A stretch of DNA of 64,000 nt from JAOPZW01 sp963807305 (GCA_963807305.1 CAWEBN010000004.1:36375-100374); one strand, 5' to 3'. Shown: positions 1-9,584, counted from the stretch's first letter. Program-made: numbers and translations. The notes: generated by a model from the letters alone, not told the origin.

Positions 1-1
1 G

Positions 2-1771
2 CACTACGCCGACGGCCGGCCCAAGCCCGCGCTCGCGCACTTCGCCCACCCGATGTGGCTGGACTTCGCGAGCAGCACCCTGTGGGGGCAGGTCCGGCCT
101 GGCGGCGTCCACGCGGTCCAGGTCCAGGTCCGCGTCGCGGGCGCCGGGACCCCGTGGCAGCCCGTGGCCGACGTCACGACCGGCGAGGACGGCCACTGGT
201 CGCTGCGCACCACGCTGATCCCCTACGCGTCCTATCGCTACGTCGCCGACGACGGGGCGGTCAGCGACGCGATGGTCGCCGCGCAGCCGCCGCCGCCGTC
301 GATCGTCGGGCCGACGCCCGAGCCGGGCGCGGGCCCGGTCATCGATCGCCGGATCGCGTCGACAAGGCCCGGCGCGGCGGTCCCGCCGTCGTTCGCGGGC
401 ATGTCGATCGAGTACTGGGCGGTGCCCGACTACATCGGATCGGGCGGCAAGGTCAACGAGATCTTCGCCCGCCTGGTCCGGACCCTCGGAGCCGGCGGGC
501 ACGGGCCGCCGACGCTGCGCTTCGGCGGCAACTCGACCGACGAGACGTGGTGGAACCCGGCCGGGGCGCCGCGCCCGGTGACCATCACCACCGACGTCAC
601 GCCCGACTGGCTCGCCCAGCTGGGCAACTGGGAGCGGGCGACCCGCACGCCGCTGGTCCTCGGGCTGAACCTGGGCCTCGCCGACGCGGCCAACGCCGCG
701 GGCCTCGCGCAGGCCGCGGTCGCGACCCTGCCGCCAGGCAGCGTCCACACCTTCGAGATCGGCAACGAGCCGGATCGCTACTCCCAGCCGATCACCTTCC
801 ACGTGGCGGGACGTCGCCTGGCGCGGGTGCAAAAGCGCGCCGACACCTATGAGTACCCCCAGTACCGCAGCGAGCTCGGCGCGTACGCCAACGCCGTCGG
901 ACCCGTCGCGCCGGGCATCGCGCTGTCCGCGGGCGGGTTCGCCTCGACGTCGTGGGAGGACCACGAGGACGACCTCCTGAGCAACTCGTGGCTGCCGGTG
1001 TTCAGCACGCACGCGTACGCGCTGCCGACCTGCGGTGGCGCCACGCGCGGGCGCAGCAGCCGCTACTACACCGCGCGTCTCCTCAGCGGGCGCACCTACC
1101 AGCCGCTCGTGTCGCGCGCCGCCCAGCTCTCGGCGGTCGCGACCGCGCACGGCGCCGCCGTGCGGGTGTCGGAGGCCAACACGGCGATCTGCGGCGGCGT
1201 GCACAAGGGCAGCGACACCTTCGCCGCCGCGCTGTGGGGCACCGACGTCCTCTTCGGCATGGCCGAGGCGGGAGTCCGCAACGTCGACCTCCACACCTGG
1301 ACCGGGGCGTGGTACGCGCCGGTCGACTTCGTGCGCGTCCGGGGGCGCACCGTCGGGCGGGTGCGGCCGCTGTTCTACGCGATGCTCCTCTTCGACCGCG
1401 CCACGCCCCTCGGCGCGCGCCTGCTCCCCATGGGCCCGAACGTGCCCAACGCCCAGCTCAAGACGTGGGCGACGGTGGATGCCGCGGGGACACGGCGGGT
1501 CGTGGTGGTCAACAAGGACGCCGAGCGACCCCACAAGGTGGTCCTCCGCGTGCCGGGCGCGGGCGACCGCGCCCGTGTCGAGCGCCTCGTGGCCCCGTCG
1601 GTCGGCGCGACGCGCGGCGTGACGTTCGCCGGGCAGGGCTACGTGCAGCAGACGCCGGACGGCAGGCTGCGCGGCAGGCACGTCGAGGAGCAGGTCGTCC
1701 GCAGGTCCGGCGCGTTCCGAGTGCTCATGCCGGCGGGCTCCGCCGCGCTGGTGACGGTGCCCAGCAGCTAG
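2..1771 (+). CDS. Multi-domain glycoside hydrolase with GH79-type domain (5' end outside window)
   Basis: The reading frame is open from base 2, so the gene is cut at its 5' end; about 589 codons remain. The first residues, HYADGRPKPALAHFAHPMW, resemble the closing part of a TIM-barrel glycosidase. A short beta-rich stretch follows (about nt 60-300), then from about nt 385 a domain like GH79 beta-glucuronidase/heparanase enzymes. It shows LRFGGNSTD (nt 515-541), the likely acid/base motif GNEP (nt 761-772) and a candidate nucleophile in VSEAN (nt 1166-1180). GH79 enzymes release glucuronic acid or related sugars from polysaccharides or glycoproteins. Secretion is likely, but the N-terminus is not visible. 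Its TAG overlaps the stop of the convergent SDR gene in the palindrome CTAG. Family call is by motif only; substrate unknown. Confidence 0.72.
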   Translation, partial: HYADGRPKPALAHFAHPMWLDFASSTLWGQVRPGGVHAVQVQVRVAGAGTPWQPVADVTTGEDGHWSLRTTLIPYASYRYVADDGAVSDAMVAAQPPPPSIVGPTPEPGAGPVIDRRIASTRPGAAVPPSFAGMSIEYWAVPDYIGSGGKVNEIFARLVRTLGAGGHGPPTLRFGGNSTDETWWNPAGAPRPVTITTDVTPDWLAQLGNWERATRTPLVLGLNLGLADAANAAGLAQAAVATLPPGSVHTFEIGNEPDRYSQPITFHVAGRRLARVQKRADTYEYPQYRSELGAYANAVGPVAPGIALSAGGFASTSWEDHEDDLLSNSWLPVFSTHAYALPTCGGATRGRSSRYYTARLLSGRTYQPLVSRAAQLSAVATAHGAAVRVSEANTAICGGVHKGSDTFAAALWGTDVLFGMAEAGVRNVDLHTWTGAWYAPVDFVRVRGRTVGRVRPLFYAMLLFDRATPLGARLLPMGPNVPNAQLKTWATVDAAGTRRVVVVNKDAERPHKVVLRVPGAGDRARVERLVAPSVGATRGVTFAGQGYVQQTPDGRLRGRHVEEQVVRRSGAFRVLMPAGSAALVTVPSS

Positions 1772-2535
1772 CTCGGCGGCTGGGGGTCGTGCGTGACGAC
1801 GGTGCGCCCGCCGTCGACCGGGACGGTCGCGCCGGTGATGAAGCTCGCTTCGTCGGACAGCAGGTGCGCGACAGCGGCGGCGACCTCCTCGGGCCTTCCC
1901 GCGCGGCCGATCGGGTGCAGATGCGCGAGCTCGCGGTCGATGCGCGCCGCGACCTCCGGCGGCTGCGCGACGTACTCCTCGTGGAAGCGCGACGTGACGA
2001 TCGAGCCGGGGGCGACGGCGTTGACGCGGATCCCGCGGGTGCCGTACTCGACCGCCAGCGCTCGCGTCAGCCCCTCGGTCGCGGCCTTCGCGGTCACGTA
2101 CGGCGTGCAGCCCGGCACCGCCAGGCGCGCCTGATGCGACGTGACGTTGACGATCGCGCCCGGCGTCCCCGCCGCCAGGAAGCGGCGGACGGCCGTCGCG
2201 CAGCCGACCACGGCCAGGGCGAGATTCAGGTTGATGAGCTCCAGCAGCTCGCTGGTCGGCGCCGAGTCGACCGATGCGTCGCGGAAGACCGCGGCATTGT
2301 TGACCCAGCCGGCGAGCGGCGCCGCGGCCTGGGCGGCGTCGGCCGCGCGCTCGGTGACCGCCTCGTCGCCCGCGTCGCCCACCACCGCGCTCGCGCCCGG
2401 GATGCCGTCGAGCCACTCGAGCGCCGCCGGGTCGAGCTCGATCGCGACGACCGCGTCGCCGTCCGCCAGCAGCCGCTCGACGATCGCCCGGCCGATCCCG
2501 CGGCCCCCGCCGGTCACGACGTGCGAGCGCGCCAA
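1768..2535 (-). CDS. SDR-family oxidoreductase
   Basis: Short-chain dehydrogenase/reductase of about 255 residues, the normal length for a classical SDR. The nucleotide-binding motif TGGGRGIG lies near residue 10, NNAA follows in the middle, and the catalytic Tyr-x3-Lys is YVTAK, with a Ser upstream in NVTSH. The C-terminal PVDGG is typical of the FabG-like branch. No ATG lies close to the Rossmann motif. TTG at 2535 is the most sensible start, because it comes 7 bases after the malate synthase stop and gives MARSHVVTGGGRGIG. It is the last gene of the glycolate/lactate operon, which suggests a role with a hydroxy- or keto-acid; the substrate cannot be read from the sequence. The stop overlaps the stop of the convergent glycosidase gene. 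Confidence 0.85.
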   Translation of the reverse strand: MARSHVVTGGGRGIGRAIVERLLADGDAVVAIELDPAALEWLDGIPGASAVVGDAGDEAVTERAADAAQAAAPLAGWVNNAAVFRDASVDSAPTSELLELINLNLALAVVGCATAVRRFLAAGTPGAIVNVTSHQARLAVPGCTPYVTAKAATEGLTRALAVEYGTRGIRVNAVAPGSIVTSRFHEEYVAQPPEVAARIDRELAHLHPIGRAGRPEEVAAAVAHLLSDEASFITGATVPVDGGRTVVTHDPQPPS

Positions 2536-2542
2536 CGCGAGA

Positions 2543-4129
2543 TCAGTCGAGCTGCTCGTAGGCCGGGATGGTGAGGAACTCGGCCAGCTCGTCGGCCAGC
2601 GCGACCTGCTCGAACAGCGCCCGCGACTCCTTCGGGCGTCCCTCGGCCTCGAACCACTCGTCGTCGCCGATCTCCGAGCGGATGCGCTCGAGCTCCTCGC
2701 CCTCCAGCCGCCGCACGAGGTCGGGCGTGATCGGCGTGCCGTCGTCCTCGAGCGTGCGCCCGTGGCGGATCCACTGCCACACCTGCGAGCGCGAGATCTC
2801 GGCGGTGGCCGCGTCCTCCATGAGCCCGTAGATGCCGGCGGCGCCGTTGCCCCGCAGCCACGACGAGATGTACTGGATGCCCACGTTGACGTTGTTGCGC
2901 AGTCCCGCCTCGGTGATGGCGCCCGGGGTGGAGGCCACATCGAGCAGCTCGGCGGCGCCGACGTCGACGTCGTCGCGCCGGCGGTCGACCTGGTTGGGGC
3001 GATGGCCGAGGACCTCGTCGAACTCGGCCATGGCGGTCTGCACCACGTCGGGGTGCGCGACCCACGTGCCGTCGAAGCCCGAGCCCGCCTCGCGCTTCTT
3101 GTCGGCGGCGACCGCCTCGATCGCGCGCTCGTTGGCCTCGGGGTCCTTTCGTGACGGGATCAGCGCCGCCATGCCGCCCATCGCGTGCGCGCCGCGCCGG
3201 TGGCACGTCTTGACCAGCAGCTCGCTGTAGGCCTTCATGAAGGGCACGGTCATCTTCACTTCGTTGCGGTCGGGCAGGACGAACTCCGGCCGGTCCCGGA
3301 ACGTCTTGATCGTCGAGAAGATGTAGTCCCAGCGGCCCGCGTTGAGCGAGCACGAGTGCGCGCGCAGCTCGTAGAGGATCTCCTCCATCTCGAACGCGGC
3401 CGGCAGCGTCTCGATGAGCACCGTGGTCTTGACCGTCCCCGGGTCGAGCCCCAGCTCGCCCTCGATGAACGCCAAGACCTCGGCCCACAGCCGCGCCTCG
3501 AGGTGCGACTCCATCTTGGGCAGGTAGAAGAACGGGCCCGCGCCCTTGTCGAGCAGGCGCCGGGCGTTGCGCATGAGGTAGAGCCCGGCATCGACGAAGG
3601 CCCCCGCGACCGGCTCGCCGTCGACGCGCACGTGCTTCTCGACCAGGTGCCAGCCGCGCGGGCGCACCAGCAGCGTCGCAAGCTCGTCGCCGAGCTTGTA
3701 GTCGCGCCCGTCGTCGCCGGTGAACTCGATCACGCCCTCGATGGCGTCGGTCAGGTTGACCTGGCCCTCGACGATGTTGCTCCACGTCGGCGACAGCGAG
3801 TCCTCGAAGTCCGCCATGAACCCCCGCGCACCCGAGTTCAGGGCGTTGATGACCATCTTGCGGTCGACCGGGCCGGTGATCTCCACCCGCCGGTCCTGGA
3901 GGGCGGGCGGGGCCGCCGCGACCTGCCAGTCGCCCTTGCGGATGTCCTCGGTGCCGGCCAGGAAGTCGAGCGTCTCGCCTGCGGCGATCCGCGCACGCCG
4001 CTGGGCGCGGGCGTCGAGCAGCTCGCGCCGACGCGGCTCGAAGCGCTCGTGCAGCGCGGCGAGGAAGGCCAGGGCGTCATCCGTGAGGACTCCGGCGGCG
4101 GGGGCGGGGGCGAGGATGTCGACGGTCAT
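2543..4129 (-). CDS. aceB: Malate synthase A
   Basis: Condenses glyoxylate with acetyl-CoA to malate. The product has 528 residues, close to E. coli AceB (533). Family motifs are seen at MADFEDSLSPTW (residues 105-116), VRPRGWH (155-161), the KMESH region (205-209) and SLNAGRWDYIFS (261-272). The start codon ATG overlaps the glcF stop as ATGA, so the two are probably translationally coupled. No isocitrate lyase gene is visible, so the glyoxylate used here most likely comes from the GlcDEF proteins encoded just upstream: glycolate to glyoxylate to malate. The SDR gene follows after 7 bases. The identification is secure; the operon role is inference. Confidence 0.95.
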   Translation of the reverse strand: MTVDILAPAPAAGVLTDDALAFLAALHERFEPRRRELLDARAQRRARIAAGETLDFLAGTEDIRKGDWQVAAAPPALQDRRVEITGPVDRKMVINALNSGARGFMADFEDSLSPTWSNIVEGQVNLTDAIEGVIEFTGDDGRDYKLGDELATLLVRPRGWHLVEKHVRVDGEPVAGAFVDAGLYLMRNARRLLDKGAGPFFYLPKMESHLEARLWAEVLAFIEGELGLDPGTVKTTVLIETLPAAFEMEEILYELRAHSCSLNAGRWDYIFSTIKTFRDRPEFVLPDRNEVKMTVPFMKAYSELLVKTCHRRGAHAMGGMAALIPSRKDPEANERAIEAVAADKKREAGSGFDGTWVAHPDVVQTAMAEFDEVLGHRPNQVDRRRDDVDVGAAELLDVASTPGAITEAGLRNNVNVGIQYISSWLRGNGAAGIYGLMEDAATAEISRSQVWQWIRHGRTLEDDGTPITPDLVRRLEGEELERIRSEIGDDEWFEAEGRPKESRALFEQVALADELAEFLTIPAYEQLD

Positions 4130-5361
4130 GGCTTCCTCCCATGAATCGAGGCGGCGAGCAGCTCCATCGGGTGATGGACGGGCAGCCCGGCGTGGACGCC
4201 GATCTGCAGCGCGCAGCCGGGGTTGGCGGCGGCGACGGCCTGCGCGCCGGTGGCGAGGAGGTTGCGGGCCTTGCGCTTACCGAGCTCGGCCGCCGGCTCG
4301 GGGTTGAGCAGGTTCCAGACGCCGGCCGAGCCGCAGCACAGCTCCCATTCGGCGGGCTCGCGCAGGTCGAGGCCGGGAATCGTCTGCAGCAGCGCGCGCG
4401 GCTGGGCGCGGACGCCCTGGGCGTGGGCGAGATGGCAGGCGTCGTGGTAGGCGACGACGAGGTCGATCGGATGGCGCGGCGCCTGCGGCTCGTGCTCGGC
4501 GAGCAGTTCGTGGACGTCGCGCACCTTGGCCGAGAAGGCGGCCGCGCGCTCGCTCCATTCGGGGTCGTCGCGGAACAGGTGGCCGTAGTCCTTCATCGCC
4601 GAGCCGCAGCCCGCGGCGTTGACGACGATCGTCTCGCAGCTCTCGAAGGCCGCGATCGTCTCGCGCGCCTCGTCGCGGGCGTCGATCCCGGTGTGCAGCT
4701 GGAGCGCGCCGCAGCAGCGCGGCTTGGCCGGCGCCCACACCTCGAAGCCCTCGGCGGCCAGCACGCCGACGGTGGCGGCGTTGACGTTGCCGAAGAAGAC
4801 GCGCTGCACGCAGCCCTGCAGGAAGCCGACGCGGCCGCGCTTGGTCCCCTGCGCCGCGGTCAGCTCGGGCAGCGTCACGCGCGACGGGTTCGGGGGCGCG
4901 AGCTGGGTCATGGTGTGCAGGCGCGGCCAGCGCTCGAGGAAGCGCGCCATCGGCGGCGCGAGGCGCGCGAAGGGCGCGATCCACTTCATCCGCTCGGGGT
5001 GGGGGAAGAGCGCGAAGATCGCGCGGCGGCGCAGGCGCTCGCTGCGCGGCCGCGACCATCGGCGCTCGACCTGCCCGCGCGTGTCCTCGATGAGCTTGTC
5101 GTACTGCACGCCCGACGGGCAGGCGGTGACGCACGCCATGCAGCCCAGGCAGTTGTCCCACGCGTTGACCTGCGCGGGGGACATCGGTCCCTCCTCCTCG
5201 TGGCCGGCGCGCATGAGCAGGATGCGCCCGCGCGGGGAGTCCATCTCCTCGCCCCACAGCACGTACGTCGGGCACGTCGGCAGGCAGAAGCCGCAGTGCA
5301 CGCAGTCGTCGATGAGGTCGGGCTCGGGCGGATTCAGGGTGTCGAACGTGGTCAGGCCCAT
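4126..5361 (-). CDS. glcF: Glycolate oxidase iron-sulfur subunit GlcF
   Basis: Iron-sulfur electron-transfer subunit of glycolate oxidase/dehydrogenase, 411 residues. Two 4Fe-4S ferredoxin motifs lie at the N-terminus, with cysteines 20, 23, 26, 30 and 71, 74, 77, 81. Two CCG domains follow (CCGALQLHTG and CCGSAGVWNL), as in GlcF and LutA-type heterodisulfide-reductase-like proteins. A longer reading frame is open upstream, but the ATG at 5361 is preceded by GAGGGGGG at proper spacing and gives the family-typical MGLTTFDTLNPPEPDLIDDC. It lies 34 bases after glcE and overlaps aceB by ATGA. It would pass electrons from the GlcD/GlcE flavoproteins to the quinone pool. Confidence 0.92.
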   Translation of the reverse strand: MGLTTFDTLNPPEPDLIDDCVHCGFCLPTCPTYVLWGEEMDSPRGRILLMRAGHEEEGPMSPAQVNAWDNCLGCMACVTACPSGVQYDKLIEDTRGQVERRWSRPRSERLRRRAIFALFPHPERMKWIAPFARLAPPMARFLERWPRLHTMTQLAPPNPSRVTLPELTAAQGTKRGRVGFLQGCVQRVFFGNVNAATVGVLAAEGFEVWAPAKPRCCGALQLHTGIDARDEARETIAAFESCETIVVNAAGCGSAMKDYGHLFRDDPEWSERAAAFSAKVRDVHELLAEHEPQAPRHPIDLVVAYHDACHLAHAQGVRAQPRALLQTIPGLDLREPAEWELCCGSAGVWNLLNPEPAAELGKRKARNLLATGAQAVAAANPGCALQIGVHAGLPVHHPMELLAASIHGRKP

Positions 5362-5395
5362 CGGGCCCCCCCTCGGAGTGGTTGCGACCTGTCGG

Positions 5396-6454
5396 TCACG
5401 TTGGACGGGGGCGTGGCAACAAGAGCCCCGGGTTGAGGGTGTCGTAGGGATCGAAGCGCGCCTTGACGCGGCGCATGAGCGGCTCGGCACTCAGCGTCCC
5501 CCAGGGATCGACCTCGCGGCGCAGCGCCGCCGGGGCGTCGAGCAGCACGCACGCGCCCAGCCGCGCGCGCAGGCCGTTGACCAACTCCGCGTCGGCGGCC
5601 TCGAAGCGCAGCCAGGCGAGGCCGTGGGCGGCGCGGGCGACGCAGATCGCGCCGTGGTCGCGCGCGGCGGCCAAGACGTCGTCGAGGCCCTGCTGGGTGG
5701 TCGAGACGCGCAGCACGACCGGGCCGCGCTGGGCGGCGCGCTGGGCGGCCCACAGCTCCGCGTCGTCCTCGACGACCTCGCCGTCCATGGCCGCCGCGCG
5801 CTCGGCGGCGGACTCGCCTCGGAGCTGGACGAGCACGGCGCCGGTGTTCCCCTCCCAGCGCAGGTCGAGGCGCTCGGCCTCGAGCGGGCGGTGCGTGAGC
5901 TCGCGTGCGGCGGCCGCCAGCGCGCGCGGATCGTCGCGGCGCACGACGACGGTCAGCTGCTCGCGCGGCGTGGGGTGCAGGCGCACGCTGACCTCCGTCA
6001 CCACGCCGAGGGTTCCGTACGCGCCGGTCATGAGCTTGGCCAGGTCGTACCCGGCCACGTTCTTGATGACCTTCGAACCTGCGCGGGCCAGCGATCCGTC
6101 GGGCAGCGCGACCTGGACGCCGAGGACGAGGTCGCGCGGGCCGCCGTAGCGGTGGCGCAGCGGCCCCGAGTCGCCGGTGGCGATCACGCCCCCGATCGTC
6201 GCGCCCTCGTCGGGCGGGTCGAGCGCGAGCATCTGTCCCTCGGCCGCGAACATCTCGCGCGCCACCGTCAGCGGGCAGCCGCCCTGGAGGATCGCCGTGA
6301 GGTCGCCCACGTTGTGCTCGACGACCGCGTCGAGCTCGGCCAGGCTCAGCTCGGGCAGCTCGATCGGATGCCCCCAGCCCAGCTTCGTCCCCCCGCCGAC
6401 GACGCGCACGCCCGAGGCCTCGCGCAGCGCGGCCGCCACCCCCGCGGCGTCCAT
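5396..6454 (-). CDS. glcE: Glycolate oxidase FAD-binding subunit GlcE
   Basis: Second flavoprotein-like subunit of glycolate oxidase, 352 residues, starting MDAAGVAAALREASG. The N-terminal half is an FAD_binding_4 (PCMH) domain: VVGGGTKLGWG, then DEGATIGGVIATGDSGPLR and IKNVAGYDLAKLMTGAYG, all hallmarks of GlcE. The C-terminal half is shorter than in GlcD and ends FDPYDTLNPGLLL, a motif shared by this oxidase family. The A of its ATG is the last base of the glcD TGA stop (TGATG), which indicates translational coupling and probably equal stoichiometry. Confidence 0.92.
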   Translation of the reverse strand: MDAAGVAAALREASGVRVVGGGTKLGWGHPIELPELSLAELDAVVEHNVGDLTAILQGGCPLTVAREMFAAEGQMLALDPPDEGATIGGVIATGDSGPLRHRYGGPRDLVLGVQVALPDGSLARAGSKVIKNVAGYDLAKLMTGAYGTLGVVTEVSVRLHPTPREQLTVVVRRDDPRALAAAARELTHRPLEAERLDLRWEGNTGAVLVQLRGESAAERAAAMDGEVVEDDAELWAAQRAAQRGPVVLRVSTTQQGLDDVLAAARDHGAICVARAAHGLAWLRFEAADAELVNGLRARLGACVLLDAPAALRREVDPWGTLSAEPLMRRVKARFDPYDTLNPGLLLPRPRPT

Positions 6455-7908
6455 CAGAAGCGCTCCGCCAGGCCCGCCTTCTCGAGCGGGTGCTCGCGGT
6501 AGGGCCCGGGGACCTCGCCGCACAGCCTCGGGGTGGGCATGACCTTGCCGGGGTTGGCGAGGCCGTCGGGGTCGAAGGCGCAGCGGAGCTTCTGGAAGGC
6601 GTCGAGGTCGGCCTCGCTGAACATCTTGGGCATGTAGCGCTTCTTGTCGACGCCGACGCCGTGCTCTCCCGTGATCGACCCGCCGGCCTCGACGCACGCG
6701 ATGACGATCTCGCCGGCGAGCTCCTCGGCCCGTTCCGCCTCGCCCTGGGCGTGGCCGTCGTAACAGACGAGGGGGTGCAGGTTGCCGTCGCCGGCGTGGA
6801 AGACGTTGGCCACCTGGAGGTCGTACTCGCGCGAGAGCGCGTCGATGCGATCGAGCACGTCGCTCAGCGCCGTGCGCGGGATGACCGAGTCCTGCACGTA
6901 GTAGTGCGAGGAGACGCGGCCCATGGCCGGGAAGGCGGCCTTGCGCATCTTCCAGAAGACCTGGCGCTCGGCCTCGTCGCGCGCGACGCGCACCTCGCTG
7001 CAGCCGGCCTTCTCGCACAGCGCGCCGACCTGGTCGAAGGTCGCCTCGAGCTCGGCCTGCGGCCCATCGAGCTCGACGAGCAGGGCCGCGCCGGCGTCGA
7101 GCGGCCAGCCCGCGTGGGCCATGGCCTCCGAGGCGCCGATCGTCAGGTTGTCCATCATCTCGATGGCCCCCGGCACGACGCCCGCCGAGACGATGTTCGA
7201 CACCGCGTGCCCGGCGTGCCCGGGGGAATCGAAGAAGGCGACGAGCGTGCGCACCGACTCGGGCGTGGGCACGACGCGGACGATGATCTTCGTCGCCACG
7301 CCCAGCGTCCCCTCGGAACCGACGAAGACCCCGCACAGGTCGTAGCCCGGGAGGTCGAGCTCCTTGCCGCCCAGCTGCATGACCGTGCCGTCGGGGAGCA
7401 CGACCTCCAGGCCGCACACGTAGTTGGTCGTGAAGCCGTACTTGAAGCAGTGCGCGCCGCCGGAGTTCTCGGCCACGTTGCCGCCGATCGAGCACACGAT
7501 CTGCGAGGACGGATCGGGCGGATAGAAGTGCGAGGGCCCGACCGCGGCCGTGATGGCGACGTTCGTCACGCCGGGCTCGCACACCACGCGCTGGTTGTCG
7601 AGGTCGACCTCGAGGATGCGCCGCAGCCGGGAGAGGACCACGAGCACGCCGTCCTCGAGCGGGAGCGCCCCGCCCGACAGGCCGCTGCCCGAGCCTCGCG
7701 CCACCCACGGCACGCCGGCCGCGTGGCAGGCGCGCACGACGGCGGCCACCTCCTCGCCCGTGCCAGGGAGGACGGCGGCCCGCGGGACTGCCGCGTATTG
7801 CAGCAGCCCGTCGGACTCGTAGGTGCGCAGCGCGTGGTGCTCGGTGACGACGTGCTCGTCGCCGCAGATGCGCCGCAGCTCGTCGATCAGCTGCCGACCA
7901 CCATCCAA
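6454..7908 (-). CDS. glcD: Glycolate oxidase / D-lactate dehydrogenase subunit GlcD
   Basis: FAD-linked 2-hydroxy-acid dehydrogenase, about 484 residues. The N-terminal FAD_binding_4 domain contains WVARGSGSGLSGGALPL and SIGGNVAENSGGAHCFKYG. The C-terminal FAD-oxidase_C domain contains NVFHAGDGNLHPL and TGEHGVGVDKK. Both are strongly conserved in GlcD and D-lactate dehydrogenases. No ATG or GTG lies at the right place. The TTG at 7908 gives MDGGRQLIDELRRICGDEHV and overlaps the end of the permease gene by about 22 bases, so reinitiation after the permease is likely. With GlcE and GlcF directly downstream, glycolate is the best substrate guess, though these enzymes often also take D-lactate. 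Confidence 0.92.
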   Translation of the reverse strand: MDGGRQLIDELRRICGDEHVVTEHHALRTYESDGLLQYAAVPRAAVLPGTGEEVAAVVRACHAAGVPWVARGSGSGLSGGALPLEDGVLVVLSRLRRILEVDLDNQRVVCEPGVTNVAITAAVGPSHFYPPDPSSQIVCSIGGNVAENSGGAHCFKYGFTTNYVCGLEVVLPDGTVMQLGGKELDLPGYDLCGVFVGSEGTLGVATKIIVRVVPTPESVRTLVAFFDSPGHAGHAVSNIVSAGVVPGAIEMMDNLTIGASEAMAHAGWPLDAGAALLVELDGPQAELEATFDQVGALCEKAGCSEVRVARDEAERQVFWKMRKAAFPAMGRVSSHYYVQDSVIPRTALSDVLDRIDALSREYDLQVANVFHAGDGNLHPLVCYDGHAQGEAERAEELAGEIVIACVEAGGSITGEHGVGVDKKRYMPKMFSEADLDAFQKLRCAFDPDGLANPGKVMPTPRLCGEVPGPYREHPLEKAGLAERF

Positions 7909-9584
7909 GAGAGGACGCTGGTGCTCTGCAGGTAGACGATCACCACCATCGCCGCCAGCAGGATCAGGCTCCATTTCACCACCATACGGAACAGGTCGCC
8001 TTCGCGGCCACCCATGCCGACGGCCGCCGCGCCGATGGCCAGGTTCTGGGGCGAGATCATCTTGCCGAGCACCCCGCCGCTCGAGTTCGCGGCCGCCATG
8101 AGCATCGGCGAGAGGTTGGCCTTCTGGGCCGCGGACACCTGCAGGGCGCCGAAGAGCGCGTTGGACGACGTGTCCGAGCCGGTGACCGCGACGCCCAGCC
8201 AGCCGAGGATCGGCGAGAGCAGCGCGAAGGCCGCGCCGGCCCCGGCCAGCCACGTGCCGATCGTGATCGTCTGGCCCGACAGGTTCATGACGTAGGCCAG
8301 CGCCAGCACGGTCGCGACGGTGAGGATCGCGAACTTGAGCTGGTTCAGCGTGGACATGTAGGCCGCGAGCGCGCGCCGCCCGTTCACGCGCAGCGTGATC
8401 ATGCTCAGCAGGCCGCAGATCAGCAGCAGCGTGCCGGCGGCGTTGGCAAAGTTGAACTTGAAGAGGATCGCCGTCGGCGGCTTGCCCTTCGCGTTGAGGA
8501 CGTGCAGCCCGGGCCAGTCGAAGGCCTTGGTGCGCGCGTCGAGCCAGTCGAAGAACGGCAGCCAGTGGATCTGGGCCAGGGCGAAGACGGCGATCAGGAT
8601 CAGGTACGGCGAGAAGGCGGTGATGATCTCGGCCGGGGTGTCGCGCTTCATGGTTCCGTCGGGCCCGGCGTCGCCGCGCAGGGCCGCCTCCTTCTCGAAG
8701 CGCCGCTGGTCGACGCCGCTCTCGCCGCCGGCCATGGCCGGGCGCGGGCCGGCGGGCACGCCGACGACCTCGCCGGGCTGCCAGAACTGCAGCAGCGCGA
8801 TGATCGCCCCGGCGCCGGCCAGCGAGGCGACGACGTCGGCCAGCTCCACCGAGAGGAAGTTCGAGCACGCGTACTGGCCGATGGCGAAGGCGAGGCCGCC
8901 CACCAGTGCTGCGGGCCAGGCGGCCCTGATGCCGCGGCGCCCGTCGACCATGGCGACCAGGATCAACGGGACGACGAGGGCCAGGAAGGGCGTCTGGCGG
9001 CCGACCATCGCGCCGAGGTCGTCCTTGGGCAGGTTGGCGAGCGGCGCCAGCGTCGTGATCGGCACCGCGATGGCCCCGAAGGCCACCGGCGCGGTGTTGG
9101 CCACGAGGGCGACCGCCGCGGCCTTGGCCGGCTGGAAGCCCAGGCCGATGAGCATGACCGAGCAGATGGCGACCGGCGTCCCGAAGCCGGCCAGCGCCTC
9201 GAGCAGCGCACCGAAGCAGAACGCGATCAGCACTGCCTGCACGCGCTGGTCGTCGCTGAGGCGCCCGAACGAGCGCTTGATGACCGCGAAGTACCCGCTG
9301 CGCTCGAGCATCGTGTAGATCCAGATCGCGTTGATGACGATCCACATGATCGGGAAGAGGCCGAAGGCCGCGCCCTCGGCGCCCGCATCGAGCGTCTGCC
9401 CCACCGGCATCGAGTAGACGATGATCGCCACGAGGATCGCGACGAGCAGCGACCACAGGGCGGCGACATGAGCCTTCAGCTTGAGCCCCCCGAGCAGGAC
9501 GAACAGCGTGATGAGCGGCAGGGCCGCGAAGAGCGTCGACAGGAACAGTGAGTTGCCGACCGGGTCGAGCACCTGCTTGTACAT
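7887..9584 (-). CDS. lldP: L-lactate/glycolate permease (LctP family)
   Basis: Integral membrane carrier of 565 residues, the usual size for LctP/LldP/GlcA permeases, with about 13 hydrophobic segments. Family signatures include FGALLEALAGFGTPVAI, SGGVLGKMISPQNLAIGAAAVG and SDTSSNALFG. It imports lactate and glycolate with protons. It is the first gene of the operon: the ATG at 9584 is preceded by a strong GGGAGGGAG site, and a 10-bp inverted repeat lies about 30 bases further upstream. The location before glcDEF and malate synthase makes glycolate (the GlcA role) or D/L-lactate the expected cargo. The sequence alone does not distinguish LldP from GlcA. Confidence 0.93.
   Translation of the reverse strand: MYKQVLDPVGNSLFLSTLFAALPLITLFVLLGGLKLKAHVAALWSLLVAILVAIIVYSMPVGQTLDAGAEGAAFGLFPIMWIVINAIWIYTMLERSGYFAVIKRSFGRLSDDQRVQAVLIAFCFGALLEALAGFGTPVAICSVMLIGLGFQPAKAAAVALVANTAPVAFGAIAVPITTLAPLANLPKDDLGAMVGRQTPFLALVVPLILVAMVDGRRGIRAAWPAALVGGLAFAIGQYACSNFLSVELADVVASLAGAGAIIALLQFWQPGEVVGVPAGPRPAMAGGESGVDQRRFEKEAALRGDAGPDGTMKRDTPAEIITAFSPYLILIAVFALAQIHWLPFFDWLDARTKAFDWPGLHVLNAKGKPPTAILFKFNFANAAGTLLLICGLLSMITLRVNGRRALAAYMSTLNQLKFAILTVATVLALAYVMNLSGQTITIGTWLAGAGAAFALLSPILGWLGVAVTGSDTSSNALFGALQVSAAQKANLSPMLMAAANSSGGVLGKMISPQNLAIGAAAVGMGGREGDLFRMVVKWSLILLAAMVVIVYLQSTSVLSWMVVGS

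Noticed and set aside
952..2574. Long open frames (several hundred codons) overlapping known genes on both strands
   Set aside because: They have Arg/Ala/Pro-rich nonsense products typical of shadow frames in GC-rich DNA, while conserved proteins lie in another frame at the same place.
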